A DNA stretch of 64,000 nucleotides from Campanula takesimana (taxonomy: Eukaryota > Streptophyta > Magnoliopsida > Asterales > Campanulaceae). Each line of letters starts with the position of its first letter. The stretch's first letter is position 1. Positions 12,125 through 24,002 of the stretch are shown piece by piece. Location: assembly GCA_026119855.1 (NCBI GenBank), contig JAOWBW010000862.1, positions 310,001 to 374,000 of the forward strand. The letters run 5' to 3'. The notes beneath the pieces were generated by a model. That model ran no database searches. It was given only the letters and a program-made list of their open reading frames with translations, and had not been told where the DNA came from. Position numbers and translations under genes: made by a program.

Positions 12125-12137
12125 AGCTCTGATACCA
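12125..12137 (-). promoter_or_regulatory. Primer binding site, family B partial copy
   Basis: The minus strand reads TGGTATCAGAGCT two bases from the LTR, an initiator tRNA-Met site. It shows that LTR 12140-14239 also served as 5' LTR of the lost copy on its left. Confidence 0.9.
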
Positions 12138-12139
12138 AC

Positions 12140-14239
12140 TGTCGCGACCCCGACCCCGCGGGCCAAGAGCACGCGAACTGGACGTCGACTTAACATACAA
12201 ATACCAAAATACTGAAGATTAAAAATTTCATTTTATACCAAAAGATGATAGTACGAGTTTTAAACATTCAAACTTGACAACAACAAAATATATCTAGCAT
12301 AAGCTCCACAAGCTTATACCCCAAAATTACAAAATACACAATTCTTAATGACGCCAATGTTTGGACACTATCCCAAAGGTTGTACATTTAAATAATGTAA
12401 ACCGAAACAACCTTCCCAAAAGCTATTTCCACACTCAACGTCCTCCTCGTGATCAGCGAGTACTATTCCTTTCCTCTTAGGGGGGTTAAGGAAAAACAAA
12501 GATAAAAGAAAGGGGGTGAGATAAATCTCAATAAGTTACTAATGCAACTACATGACATGCTATGATGCAATAAGCAATAATAAATCACATATAGTACATA
12601 GTAATTAGCAGTTAACAGATAGCAGCGGAAATAAACAAATAACAAAGGATATTAGCCAAGGTTTCCCAACTGGTAGAACCAAATAAAGGATCGCTGCGAA
12701 GCTTCAACAATCAACCAATCAACATCTTCATAGTAGCATAAAAGCTGAAGAGAAAACCCCAGTACCGGAACCATAACAAAGTAACATGTCACAAAGGACA
12801 GGGGAGATGACACAAAGTCAAAACCCAAAAAGTTAGCTAGACTACTTCCGAAGGAAGCTAGCTCATCTCAACCAAGGCCAATCTGGATGAGGAAATAAGG
12901 ACCAATGGACGACGCTATACTGGACTTGGCTTGTGCCATTATAGCATTATCCATTGCCTGACTCGAACACAAGTAACCAGCTGGACTTTCAAATAAATGC
13001 TAAGTAATAAATACTAGCTTAAGTAAACAACCCATGATTCCAAAGTAGGGAACCATTCCAAATAAATTACCACAAAGGTAAGCCAATCCAAACAACACAT
13101 CAAAGATGTCTAACATTCCCAAAACGGTACATAATCAAATTTCATAACATATTTATTCACAAAGGAACCAATTCCAATTAATAAAGTTTTCCACGCTGTT
13201 AACTTAGGTTAATTAGAATAATAAAACCTAAACTAGGAAGCCACTTAGTCTTAAACAAGCAAAAGGAAGATTTTCCAGAACAGGGGGGCAGACGGGCGCG
13301 CGTAGGGGTCGGGCGGGCGCTCATTTGACCAGAGGGTTGGCCGAAGGAAAAAGCCCAGGTGGGCGGGCGCCTGGCTCAACCCGAGCGGGCGCCTGGTCTG
13401 GTTCTAGGTCTGGAATCAGCAGCTGGGTTCTTCAATTTTCTTACCCATTTCACAAATTTCTCAATCAACCACAATCAAACTTTCCACCAAGCATAATCAT
13501 GGACCAAAACAACTTATAAACTAGAAAAGGACCTAAATAACATCATTTATCAACCCAAACCAAAATTAAATCCCATCAATCAATAATGAACCCTTTATCA
13601 AAATGTCACAAAATGGTTGATCAATCAAACACTTCAAAACCCAACCAAGAATCAATGTATATCATCTAAACCATCATATGAACATAGAATGAGCATTTTA
13701 ACATAAAAATGGGGGACAAAAATCAAACTTTCACCGAAATTTTTTTTGAGTAAACTTACTTGAATTTATGAAAGATGATGGAATTCGAATATTTTTGACT
13801 CCCACACGATTCTATCGACGATCTAAACACATTTCATAAAATGAGCACTAAGAAATAGAGGGAGGAAGATGACTAAAATGAAGGAAGAAGGAGAGGAAGA
13901 ACTTACTCTTTTTCACAACAATGGAGAGAGAGAGATTGAGTGTGCTGGGAAATGAGGGAGAGGGTGAGGGAGAAGAGGGGAGTAGGGAGGGAGTAGGAGA
14001 ATGATTATTTAAAAAGTTACACTAAGACCCCCTCCTCAACTACCTAGTACAAATAAACCCAATTAACCCTTCTACCAATTTAATCCCCTACTTCACACTT
14101 AACACGATATCAACCAAATAATGCTAGACACAAATTAATATTATGAGATATAAAATGCGCACATAAATAAATAACCAAATAAATAAATAAATAGTTAATA
14201 TTTATTAATAAAATAGAGACGGCTTTTCGGGTCGTGACA
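12140..14239 (-). repeat. Family B LTR, complete, shared
   Basis: It runs from TGTCGCGACC to GGTCGTGACA (2100 bp). It differs from the right-hand B LTR by an extra segment of about 31 bp near 13708-13738 and a few single bases. The layout matches family A although most sequence differs: AT-rich start, CT-rich stretch, GTAAGT candidate donors, GC boxes at 13291-13396, and the CCAGCTGG island. Confidence 0.93.
13291..13396 (-). repeat. GC-box cluster, family B LTR (21-50-22 spacing)
   Basis: Four boxes with the core GCGGGCGC (first copy ACGGGCGC) start at 13292, 13313, 13363 and 13385, inside AT-rich DNA. The box sequence is unrelated to that of family A, but the spacing is the same. The cluster is repeated in the other B LTR at about 20020-20126. 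Confidence 0.88.
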
Positions 14240-14256
14240 TTCACTCCTCCTTAAAG
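14240..14256 (-). promoter_or_regulatory. Polypurine tract, family B
   Basis: The minus strand reads CTTTAAGGAGGAGTGAA against the LTR end. The G run is broken by an A compared with family A. Confidence 0.85.
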
Positions 14257-14273
14257 AAAATTCGACCCGAATT

Positions 14274-15758
14274 TTAAAGATGCTTACCCGAAACTAAGAG
14301 CCACGGATACTTCCGTTCCATCTCTTCTCGAAGCTCCCACGTTGATTCCTCGACATTGTGATTTCTCCATAGCACTCTAACCAACGCAATTCTTTTATTC
14401 CTCAACTCTTGGACTTTAGTATCTAGAATGCGAACCGGTCGTTCCTCATATGACATGTCAGGCTCTATATCCTCGGGTACCCTCGGTAACACGTGAGATG
14501 GATCATGCAAATACTTCCGAAGCATAGAAACATGGAAGACGTTATGCAATCGGTCAAGAGAAGATGGCAATGCGAGTCGATAAGCAAGAAGTCCCACTTT
14601 TTCCAAAATCTCAAACGGTCCAATAAACCTCGGAGCCAATTTACCTTTCTTCCCAAACCCCCGAATACCAACCTTCGGGGACACCTTCAAGAACACAAAA
14701 TCTTCGGTCCGAAAATTAAGATCACGCCTTCGGTGGTCCGCATAGCTCTTATGTCGACTCTGGGCTGTCTTCAATCGATCCCGAATAACTTTGACTTTCT
14801 CAACTGAATTCTGAACCAAATCGATACCCCATATTTTCGCTTCCCCGATTTCATCCCAACAGATAGGCGATCTATACTTTCTCCCATATAAAGCCTCGTA
14901 AGGAGCCATCTCGATACTAGCCTGATAACTGTTATTATAAGAAAACTCCACTAGAGGTAAATGAACATCCCAAGAATCAGAAAAGTCTATCGAACAAGCT
15001 CGCAACATATCCTCTAAAATCTGAATAGTCCTCTCGGATTGACCGTCAGTCTAAGGGTGAAAAGCTGTACTGAATCTCAAATCGGTACCCAAAGCTTCCT
15101 GTAACGCGTTCCAGAATCTAGAAGTAAACCTCGGATCACGATCTGACACAATGCTAACCGGAACCCCATGCAATCTCACAACCTCATTCATATAAATGGT
15201 CGCAAGTTTCTCCATCGAGTATCTGATATCAATCGGTAAGAAATGGGCACTCTTGGTCAATCTATCCACGATCACCCAAACACTATCAAACTTCCTACGG
15301 GTACGAGGTAGCCCCGTAACAAAATCCATAGTCACATGTTCCCATTTCCACTCCGGAATCTCTAATGGATGAAGTAGTCCTGCGGGTCTCTGATGCTCGG
15401 CTTTGACCTGTTGACAAGTTAGACACTTCGATACATACTCAGCTATTTCCCTCTTCATGTTGTTCCACCAAAATTGTTGTTTCAGATCTTGGTACATCTT
15501 CGTACTACCCGGATGAATAGTATATCTCGATTTATGACCCTCATCTAAAACTTGTCTCTTTATTCCATCAACGCCGGGTACACACAACCGTCCACGAAAA
15601 GTCAATACTCCAACCGAACTCAAAGAAAAATCCTCGAAGTTCTTCTCATTCAATTTACCCATTATTTTCACTAATTCGGGATCTTCTTTCTGAGCTTCCT
15701 TTATTCTTTGAATTTGGATCGGAGATACCCTAATATTCGCAAAAATAGCCCCATGTCT
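14274..15758 (-). pseudogene. pol: Family B integrase, interrupted
   Basis: The integrase is read in two open pieces. The first (15051-15671) holds the zinc finger (IHPGSTKMYQDL, CLTCQQVKAEHQ) and the first two catalytic regions (TMDFVTGLP, VSDRDPRF). A TAG (CAG to TAG) in HPQTDGQ, just before the catalytic glutamate, ends it. The second (14274-15008) holds the C-terminal core and the Tekay-type chromodomain tail (VRVLWRNH, ESTWELREEMERKYP). A further stop near 15764 separates it from RNase H. Confidence 0.9.
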
Positions 15759-17237
15759 CTATTCACGAGGACACCAATCTCGAACATCCTCAAGCATTTT
15801 CCACTCTCGGACCATCATCGAAGCCACATAAGATTTTCTACTAATCGCATCGGCTACCACATTTGCTTTCCCGGGATGATAGGATATCTTACAATCATAG
15901 TCCTTCAAAAGTTCCATCCATCTGCGTTGTCGATTATTCAGTTCCTTCTGGGAGAAAAGATACTTCAAACTCTTGTGATCCGTGAAAATCTCAAATTTCG
16001 CTCCGTAAAGGTAGTGCTTCCACTTCTGAAGAGCAAATACGATAGCTGCCAATTCCATATCGTGAGTAGGATAATTTTGTTCACTCGGACTCAACTTCCT
16101 CGAAGCATACGCAATCACTTTCCCATTCTGCATTAAAACACAACCCAAGCCTTCCTTCGATGCATCGCTATAAATCACTAAGTCGTCATTCCCATTCGGT
16201 AGTGCAAGAATCGGTGCAGTAGTCAACCTCTTCTTCAATTCCTCAAAACTATTATTACATTTTTCGGTCCACTCAAACGGAACATTCTTTCGGGTCAACT
16301 GAGTCATCGGTGTAGTAATCCGCGAAAACCCTTCTATAAACCTCCTGTAATAACCGGCTAACCCCAGGAAACTTCTGATCTCGGTCACTGTCTCGGGTCT
16401 CTTCCAATCAACAATAGCTTCTATCTTCGAAGGATCCACAGAAATCCCATCTTTAGAAATAACATGCCCCAGAAATGAAACTTTCTCAAGCCAAAATTCA
16501 CAGTTACTAAACTTCGCGAACAACTGCTCCTTCGCAAGAACTGATAAAACTGTCCTCAGATGTTGCTCGTGTTCCTCTCGAGATTTTTAATAGACAAGAA
16601 TATCATCGATGAAAACCACTACAAACGAGTCAAGATAAGGATGGAAGATTCGGTTCATCAAATCCATAAACACGGCCGGTGCATTAGTCAACCCAAACGG
16701 CATAACCAAGTATTCATAATGACCATAACGAGTGCGAAAAGCAGTCTTCGGAATATCATCCGATCGAATCTTCAGTTGATGGTACCCACTCCTCAAATCA
16801 AGTTTAGAAAATACTACCGACCCTTGAAGTTGATCGAATAAATCATCAATATGCGGTAGAGGATATTTGTTCTTCACCGTTACCTGATTCAACTTTCGGT
16901 AATCAATACACAACCTCAACGAACTGTCTTTCTTTCTCACAAACAAAACCGGTGCTCCCTACGGGGAAACACTAGGTCGAATAAACCCTCTATCAAGCAA
17001 CTCCTGCAACTGAACCTTCAATTCTTTCAACTCTGCCGGGGCCATTCTATAAGGTGCTTTCGAAATCGGAGTTGTACCTGGTAGAAGATCTATACAGAAC
17101 TCTATCTCTCGATCGGGCGGCATATCGTACTCAGAAGAGAAAACGTCAGGGAATTCTCTAACTACCCGAACACTTTCCAAACCGGGTGATTCTTTCTTGG
17201 TATCAAGCACACTAGCCAAGTAACCCCTCACAACCAC
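15759..17237 (-). pseudogene. pol: Family B reverse transcriptase and RNase H, interrupted
   Basis: Three open pieces cover the RT N-terminus (16959-17237), the RT palm with SGYHQLKI and FIDDILVY (16587-16946), and the thumb, connection and RNase H (15759-16523, with VIYSDASKEGLGCVL and FTDHKSLKYL). The breaks are single-codon stops: TGG to TAG in the PWGAP motif near 16960, and a TAA after FIDDILVY near 16588. This looks like point-mutation decay and not rearrangement. Confidence 0.9.
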
Positions 17238-18748
17238 GATGCAATAATTTTCTCGCTTTCACATAAGAAATTAAACGAATATTTCTACTTAAAGGACTAG
17301 CCTCAAAAACAAACTCAGGCACATTGGGAATAGAAAAAGTAACAACTTTCTTACGACAATCAACAGAAGCATGAAACTTGCTCAACCAATCCATACCCAA
17401 AATAACATCAAAGTCTTGAATCGGAAGGACTACCAAGTCCGCACACAAGGCACGACCACATATAAGCACATCACAAGCACGAAATACACTATCGGTCACC
17501 AAACATTCTCCTATAGGGGTCGACACCTCTAGCACATAAGGTAAAGACTCAAATGCAGCATTTAGCAAAGAAGCAAATTGCACAGATATGTAAGAATGCG
17601 ATGATCCTGGGTCTACTAACACACGAGCGCTCACATTAGACACAGAAACAATACCTCCAATAACGGAAGGATCATCGGTAGCTTGTTGTTGATTCATGGC
17701 AAATACCCTTCCTTGGACCTTGGGCTTTCTCGCAGCATCTCTTTTCTGACCCTGAGAAGAACCAGCTCCTGACCCAGATGGTTGGCCTTGGAACCTCGGG
17801 CAATCCTTTACAAAATGCCCCAACTGACCACAATTGGTACACTTACCCTGTTTCTTCCAACACCGGTCCTCTGAATGGCCTTCTCTGTGACAATAGGTGC
17901 AAAGCCTCCTATTTTGGTTCCCCGGAGTAGTACCCGGATTCCTTGGTACGGTTTGTCCTTTAAACTGAGATGGTCCTCCCGAATTACCTCGGTTATCTGA
18001 ACGCTGATGTTGTTGTGACCTGGTATGACTTCCTTGCTTACCCGTGTTTGCGACCTCGGCCTTCCTCTTATGTTCCCCAATGTCTTGCTCGATTAGGTAC
18101 GCACGATCAACAGCATCCTGGAATGTCAGAATCCTCTGAGCTATAAGCTGAGTCCGGATAGATGTCTTCAAACCTCGGATGAACCTCATTGCTTTCTGCT
18201 CCTCCGTCCTCACAAGATAGTCACAGTACCTGGCTAATTCTGTGAACTTAGCTGAGTACTGAGCCACGGACAACAAGCCTTGATCCAAATTGAGAAGCTC
18301 GATCTCCTACCGGTTCTGATCAACTACCGGAATAAAATGCTCCTTGAATTTCCGCACAAACAATTCCCACGCATAGGGTGTATTAGTCTCGTCCCAACTT
18401 GCTTTAATCCCTTTCCACCAATGTTCGGCGGCACCCACAAGTTTATAGGCCGCAAATCGGACCTTATCCTCACCAGTGCAACCAAAGACATCGTAAATTT
18501 TCTCCATTGATTCAATCCATAGCTCGGCCTTCTTCACATCGGGTTCCCCATTATACTCCGTCGGTTTCAGTTTCAAGAATTGCTCCAACCATATCGGGTG
18601 GTGGTGCTTCCTCTACTCTCGGCCCTTGGTCATGAATAGCCTTCATGGCCGCCTCAAACATACCCTGAAACATTGCACGGGCTTCATCTCTTGTTTCATT
18701 CTGATTTGAATTTCGGGCGTTACCTTCACCACTTCTTCTTCTAGCCAT
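17212..18748 (-). pseudogene. gag: Family B gag and protease
   Basis: The start is the ATG at 18746-18748 (MARRRSGEG). A frameshift after VEEAPPP and a TAG near 18308 (in QNRKEIE) split the capsid domain. From 18288 down to 17212 one frame holds the rest of the capsid, two intact CCHC knuckles (CTYCHREGHSEDRC and CTNCGQLGHFVKDC) and a protease with VLVDPGSSHSYIS. Unlike family A, the second knuckle has glutamine where A has a stop, so the A stop is derived. Confidence 0.9.
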
Positions 18749-18853
18749 GTTGAAAAAATACCTGCATAAAACATCAACCGTTACTCACTCCGAACACAAC
18801 TACCCTCCTAGGTCATACTAGTCCACCTATACTTAAACTTAGAGCTAAACCAT

Positions 18854-18866
18854 AGCTCTGATACCA
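18854..18866 (-). promoter_or_regulatory. Primer binding site, family B
   Basis: The minus strand reads TGGTATCAGAGCT beside the 5' LTR, an initiator tRNA-Met site. Confidence 0.9.
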
Positions 18867-18868
18867 AC

Positions 18869-20937
18869 TGTCGCGACCCCGACCCCGCGGGCCAAGAGCA
18901 CGCGAACTGGACGTCGACTTAACATACAAATACCAAAATACTGAAGATTAAAAATTTCATTTTATACCAAAAGATGATAGTACGAGTTTTAAACATTCAA
19001 ACTTGACAACAACAAAATATATCTAGCATAAGCTCCACAAGCTTATACCCCAAAATTACAAAATACACAATTCTTAATGACGCCAATGTTTGGACACTAT
19101 CCCAAAGGTTGTACATTTAAATAATGTAAACCGAAACAACCTTCCCAAAAGCTATTTCCACACTCAACGTCCTCCTCGTGATCAGCGAGTACTATTCCTT
19201 ACCTCTTAGGGGGGTTAAGGAAAAACAAAGATAAAAGAAAGGGGGTGAGATAAATCTCAATAAGTTACTAATGCAACTACATGACATGCTATGATGCAAT
19301 AAGCAATAATAAATCACATATAGTACATAGTAATTAGCAGTTAACAGATAGCAGCGGAAATAAACAAATAACAAAGGATATTAGCCAAGGTTTCCCAACT
19401 GGTAGAACCAAATAAAGGATCGCTGCGAAGCTTCAACAATCAACCAATCAACATCTTCATAGTAGCATAAAAGCTGAAGAGAAAACCCCAGTACCGGAAC
19501 CATAACAAAGTAACATGTCACAAAGGACAGGGGAGATGACACAAAGTCAAAACCCAAAAAGTTAGCTAGACTACTTCCGAAGGAAGCTAGCTCATCTCAA
19601 CCAAGGCCAATCTGGATGAGGAAATAAGGACCAATGGACGACGCTATACTGGACTTGGCTTGTGCCATTATAGCATTATCCATTGCCTGACTCGAACACA
19701 AGTAACCAGCTGGACTTTCAAATAAATGCTAAGTAATAAATACTAGCTTAAGTAAACAACCCATGATTCCAAAGTAGGGAACCATTCCAAATAAATTACC
19801 ACAAAGGTAAGCCAATCCAAACAACACATCAAAGATGTCTAACATTCCCAAAACGGTACATAATCAAATTTCATAACATATTTATTCACAAAGGAACCAA
19901 TTCCAATTAATAAAGTGTTCCACGCTGTTAACTTAGGTTAATTAGAATAATAAAACCTAAACTAGGAAGCCACTTAGTCTTAAACAAGCAAAAGGAAGAT
20001 TTTCCAGAACAGGGGGGCAGACGGGCGCGCGGTAGGGGTCGGGCGGGCGCTCATTTGACCAGAGGGTTGGCCGAAGGAAAAAGCCCAGGTGGGCGGGCGC
20101 CTGGCTCAACCCGAGCGGGCGCCTGGTCTGGTTCTGGGTCTGGAATCAGCAGCTGGGTTCTTCAATTTTCTTACCCATTTCACAAATTTCTCAATCAACC
20201 ACAATCAAACTTTCCACCAAGCATAATCATGGACCAAAACAACTTATAAACTAGAAAAGGACCTAAATAACATCATTTATCAACCCAAACCAAAATTAAA
20301 TCCCATCAATCAATAATGAACCCTTTATCAAAATGTCACAAAATGGTTGATCAATCAAACACTTCAAAACCCAACCAAGAATCAATGTATATCATCTAAA
20401 TCATCATATGAACATAGAATGAGCATTTTAACATAAAAATGGGGGAAAGTAAACTTACTTGAATTTATGAAAGATGACGGAATTCGAATATTTTTGACTC
20501 CACACGATTCTATCGACGATCTAAACACATTTCATAAAATGAGCACTAAGAAATAGAGGGAGGAAGATGACTAAAATGAAGGAAGAAGGAGAGGAAGAAC
20601 TTACTCTTTTTCACAACAATGGAGAGAGAGAGATTGAGTGTGCTGGGAAATGAGGGAGAGGGTGAGGGAGAAGAGGGGAGTAGGGAGGGAGTAGGAGAAT
20701 GATTATTTAAAAAGTTACACTAAGACCCCCTCCTCAACTACCTAGTACAAATAAACCCAATTAACCCTTCTACCAATTTAATCCCCTACTTCACACTTAA
20801 CACGATATCAACCAAATAATGCTAGACACAAATTAATATTATGAGATATAAAATGCGCACATAAATAAATAACCAAATAAATAAATAAATAGTTAATATT
20901 TATTAATAAAATAGAGACGGCTTTTCGGGTCGTGACA
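18869..20937 (-). repeat. Family B LTR, right end of the array
   Basis: This is the 5' LTR of the intact-length B element (2069 bp), from TGTCGCGACC to GGTCGTGACA. It lacks the 31-bp segment present in the left B LTR. The sequence following it is GCTAC. A matching target duplication would lie left of the window. Confidence 0.93.
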
Positions 20938-21958
20938 GCTACCCTTAACCGGGTGGTTCTAAAGGTTACGATTGGCATAATCGGATTCTTGTAGGGAAGA
21001 ATGATAAGTCAAGATGGGATTTGTCCCTCTCTCAAGAGAGATATCTTCTTGGCCACACAATGAGTGAGATTGATGATAGTGTACGGCCGTACCCAAATGA
21101 ATTGATGTGTTCAATGTCATTTGCTCATATCAACTACTCAGGATCGAGAAAGCATTGGACAACATAAGTTGATGTGGACCATGACTTATGTCCAATATGA
21201 TATCGTGTGACAAAGGTATTGTGATATGTTCTATAAGGTAACTTTAGACTTTCAAAGTTATACTAATTGGGTAGTCATAATGGCTTGCTAGAGTCCGTTT
21301 ATGACTTATGGGTTCTGAATGGTTAGGACTCGTTGCCAACTTAGTATAATTCTATTGGGTCACACACAATAGAATGGATTGAAAAATGCTAAAAATCTGG
21401 GATTTTTGCAAGACGACCGTACGGAAGCTTGAGTGGCGTTCGGCTCTTATGGAGCCGTACGGCCCATCCCCCTGTTACTGGTCAGTTTGTTAAGAATTCT
21501 TGTGTGACAAGGAATCCCGATCCCAAACGGAATTAGGTCAGACCCTCATATAAATATAGGCATCCAGGTTTGATAGCCACTAATGTTGATTTGAAAAATC
21601 ATAACACATTGTTTTAGAAAAATAAAATATAAAGAGGTAGGATTATTTATTTTGAGATTGAGAATCATCAAAGTACAATAATCAAATAGAAAAATAATTC
21701 CTATAAAGAAATCATTTCTTCACCAAACCTTGGATCTAGCAATCAATCAAGAAGGTGTTCTTGAGTCCGTTGGACGTGTGGATACCGATAGAGGGTGTTC
21801 GCTTTTCAACACCTTAAAGTCCATGTTCATAGATGCGATCTTCAAGGGTTAGTTTCTTTTTTCTTGTATTTAATTTAATCAACATGAACGGATCCGGGCT
21901 TATGGGTGTTTGATTTCATATGTTTATTCTGCTGCACATGATGCATCAATACCCAACA
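20938..21958 (+). repeat. LTR remnant, probably copia-like, plus orientation
   Basis: There are no coding features. It has a TATA-like CATATAAATATAGG near 21547-21560, a downstream leader-like stretch, and an end reading ATACCCAACA at 21958. DUF7745-like coding sequence begins just after that. The start was lost at the B array. Three GC boxes with the core GNCGTNCGG lie at 21416, 21435 and 21454 (19-bp period), and a palindrome GTACGGCCGTAC lies at 21081-21092. The lineage is not certain. Confidence 0.55.
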
Positions 21959-22690
21959 GCTGCAGCCTTTTGGGATTATGACAGTCACACTTTTAACTTT
22001 CCGGCGAATGAAATAGTGTCGACTGTTGATGATTTCGGTGCCATTCTTGGCGTGCCACTGGCGGGTAAAATTACCATCCCCAAGTATCACCTGGGTGTTA
22101 TTGATTCTTGGTCTGACTTGCTGAACCTCCTTATCGAAGATGTGAAGGGAATGTTGCACTGTACCGTGGTTGACATAACTGAGTTGCTGATGTTTTTCAG
22201 TTTGCATTCGGAGGATACAACGGTTCAGTCTTTTAAGAGGAATGCCTTGGAAGTTTGTCTTTTTAGCGGGGTTTTGTTCGTCAAGCCTCTCAGTACCGCA
22301 GATGCACAGCTGGCTGAGATTGTTTTGCAGGTAAAAGGGAAACAGTTCAGCATAATCTCTCTTATAGTGGGGGAAACCTTGCATGGTCTGGATGAGTTGC
22401 ATCAGACAGGCGGGATGTGATGGGAAAGACCTTTACTTTTGACCATATGGCTTCTAGAGAAGTTCAAGATTTATTCTCTGGATGGTGATCTTTCTCCTCC
22501 TTTCGCCATTCATAGGAGAAAACTGCTGATTCGAGACATAACTGAGGATGGTTGGAAGAAATTATTGGCATCTCGATTATCAGCTGATATTGAGTGGTGT
22601 CCCCCTTCTTGGGGCCTTCATCACTTCATGGAATGGACCTTAAGGTTTGAGCATGTGGTCCTTCCCGGTCTCAGAGATTCTTCATTCTAC
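21959..22690 (+). pseudogene. DUF7745-like / plant-mobile-domain-like coding fragment
   Basis: Two frames, 21959-22420 and 22439-22690, together give a protein resembling the plant DUF7745 family of transposon-associated proteins. The segments that suggest this are AAFWDYDSHTFNFPANEIV and TVDDFGAILGVPL early, and WCPPSWGLHHFMEWTL late. A shift or stop near 22420 separates the frames. The beginning is replaced by the LTR remnant, and the end meets the antisense PMD gene. The function of this family is unknown. The assignment rests on the look of the motif only. Confidence 0.5.
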
Positions 22691-23559
22691 CAGCCGAAGT
22701 GGGCCACCAAACGGTTCACCTTCCCGGCCTCCACTCCATAACCCTTGACACCTCCTCCCAGATCAGTGTCAACCCCCAACAGAGCCTGCCTATAGTCCCG
22801 CCGCTCCACCAAGCTCTCATCAAAAGGCAAAGGGGTAGCAGTGAACCTTAACCCCGTGATAGCCGCAAAATCCGTCGGCGTGATGGTAATCTCTCCCCAA
22901 CTGAAGTGGAAGGTATGGGTGGTGTCCCACCAGAACTCCCTGCACACCTCTATCACCGCCGCCACCTTCAGGGTACCCCCAACTATACGGACACTATCAA
23001 AGAATGGGCCAAACCCCATAGCCTCAATCCAAGCACGCAAACCGCCCGGTCCCTCCGGCAGAGACGCCCACAGTTTGCCCACAGTCACTATGGACCCACG
23101 AGCCTTGATCCTCTGCAGGTAAACACAGCACAGGTATGTTACACTCCTAGCAATTTACATTTCTAGCAATCTATATTTTCTAGAAAATTATGATTCTAGC
23201 AATATATATATTGTACAAAAGTGCGAAAAATGTGAAAATGAGAGGAGCGAAAATTTGAAATTTACCTCTCGTGTCTCCAGAAGGCCCATCGACCAGTGAC
23301 GCTCCGAGTCGATGTAGAAATCGTAGTCTTGATCAAATGTTGACCGGAGAAGACCGTCGCGAAAATTCCGAGTCACCGCTCGTGGTCTCAAACCGCCCCG
23401 TGGTATCAAGGGCGCCGCTTCGAAACCCGCTCCCGGGTTAGCCCCTTCGTTTCCCTCACCTTGAGCATCGTCGTGCCACTCTCCTTCTTGTTGCGGAGGC
23501 ACGTACACGCCTTGGCCCGGAAAATCCCCAAACAAAGCCTCGTTGATCCAATCCGCCAT
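22687..23559 (-). CDS. Plant mobile domain (PMD) protein, two exons, truncated; antisense to its Tat element
   Basis: Exon 1 is 23559-23266 (98 codons from MADWINEALFG). The intron is 23265-23113 (donor GTAAAT, acceptor CTGCAG). Exon 2 is 23112-22687, spliced in phase (LLETRE then RIKARGS). Exon 2 contains FWWDTTHTFHFSWGEITIT and DFAAITGLRF, the hallmark of the aminotransferase-like plant mobile domain (PF10536). A stop after LVAHFGW near the DUF7745 junction removes the C-terminal half. It lies opposite to, and upstream of, the tandem repeats and 3' LTR of a Tat element, where antisense extra frames are known in this lineage. Its cellular role is unknown. Confidence 0.78.
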
Positions 23560-24002
23560 GTATTAGAAGTAATCAAAGCAAAATCCTCAAAAATTATCGG
23601 ATCCAAGCTTTCTCTCTCTAGAACTTGAATTCTCTCTCTATACTCAACAATGGTGGAAAGGAAAAAGGAAGAAGAAGAAAGGAGAAGAGAAGAAGGAGGG
23701 TCTGGCGCTGTGACCAATGAGTCAGCCCGTCGGCATCCTTGGCCACGCGGCCACTTCCGCCCTCGCAATCCCAGCCGTCAGATCAGCGATCCGCGTGAAG
23801 AAGATCTAACCACTCAGAAGTCTTGGCCACTATTGCAAATTAGTAACTTTGGCCACGCGGCCAACCTTGTCCCTTCAGACAAAATCCCATTTTTGCCCTG
23901 GTCTTGTCCGTTTAATTCATTTTAAGTGCCCTTAACGCTATTTTGACTGACGTTCGTTATCTTTGGGTACGGGAAGCCTCTTAAAATTTCCATTCTTCAC
24001 CG
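23560..24002 (-). promoter_or_regulatory. Upstream region of the antisense PMD gene, with GGCCACGCGGCC boxes
   Basis: There is no credible reading frame. Two copies of GGCCACGCGGCC lie at 23741-23752 and 23851-23862, with a degenerate TTGGCCACTA between them, plus a GCCGTCAGATC segment. Both elements recur in the Tat LTR at 25838-25951, so the presumed PMD promoter and the LTR share sequence. The promoter role is inferred. Confidence 0.45.

Larger units (their letters stand above)
1..20937 (-). mobile_element. Tandem array of Tekay-type LTR retrotransposons sharing LTRs
   Basis: The order is internal A (cut by the window start), LTR A, internal A, truncated LTR A, B gag fragment, LTR B, internal B, LTR B, all on the minus strand. 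Bases 1 to about 11640 repeat with a period of 6762-6763 bp, and 11645-20937 repeat with a period of 6729-6730 bp. Each inner LTR serves as 5' LTR for the internal region on its left (primer site next to it) and as 3' LTR for the one on its right (purine tract next to it). This is the product expected from unequal recombination between LTRs. The left end and its target duplication lie outside the window. Confidence 0.93.

Noticed and set aside
13325..13519. Short plus-strand frame rich in Gly/Arg, and its copy at 20055-20249
   Set aside because: It is the translated GC-box cluster of the B LTR; no start context, homology or conservation as protein.
21875..22402. 175-residue minus-strand frame opposite the DUF7745-like fragment
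   Set aside because: It is the shadow of the plus-strand frame, which shows family-like motifs; the minus frame shows none.
23650..23925. Plus-strand frame beginning MVERKKEEEERRRE
   Set aside because: Low-complexity purine-rich DNA antisense to the PMD gene leader; not protein-like and not conserved.
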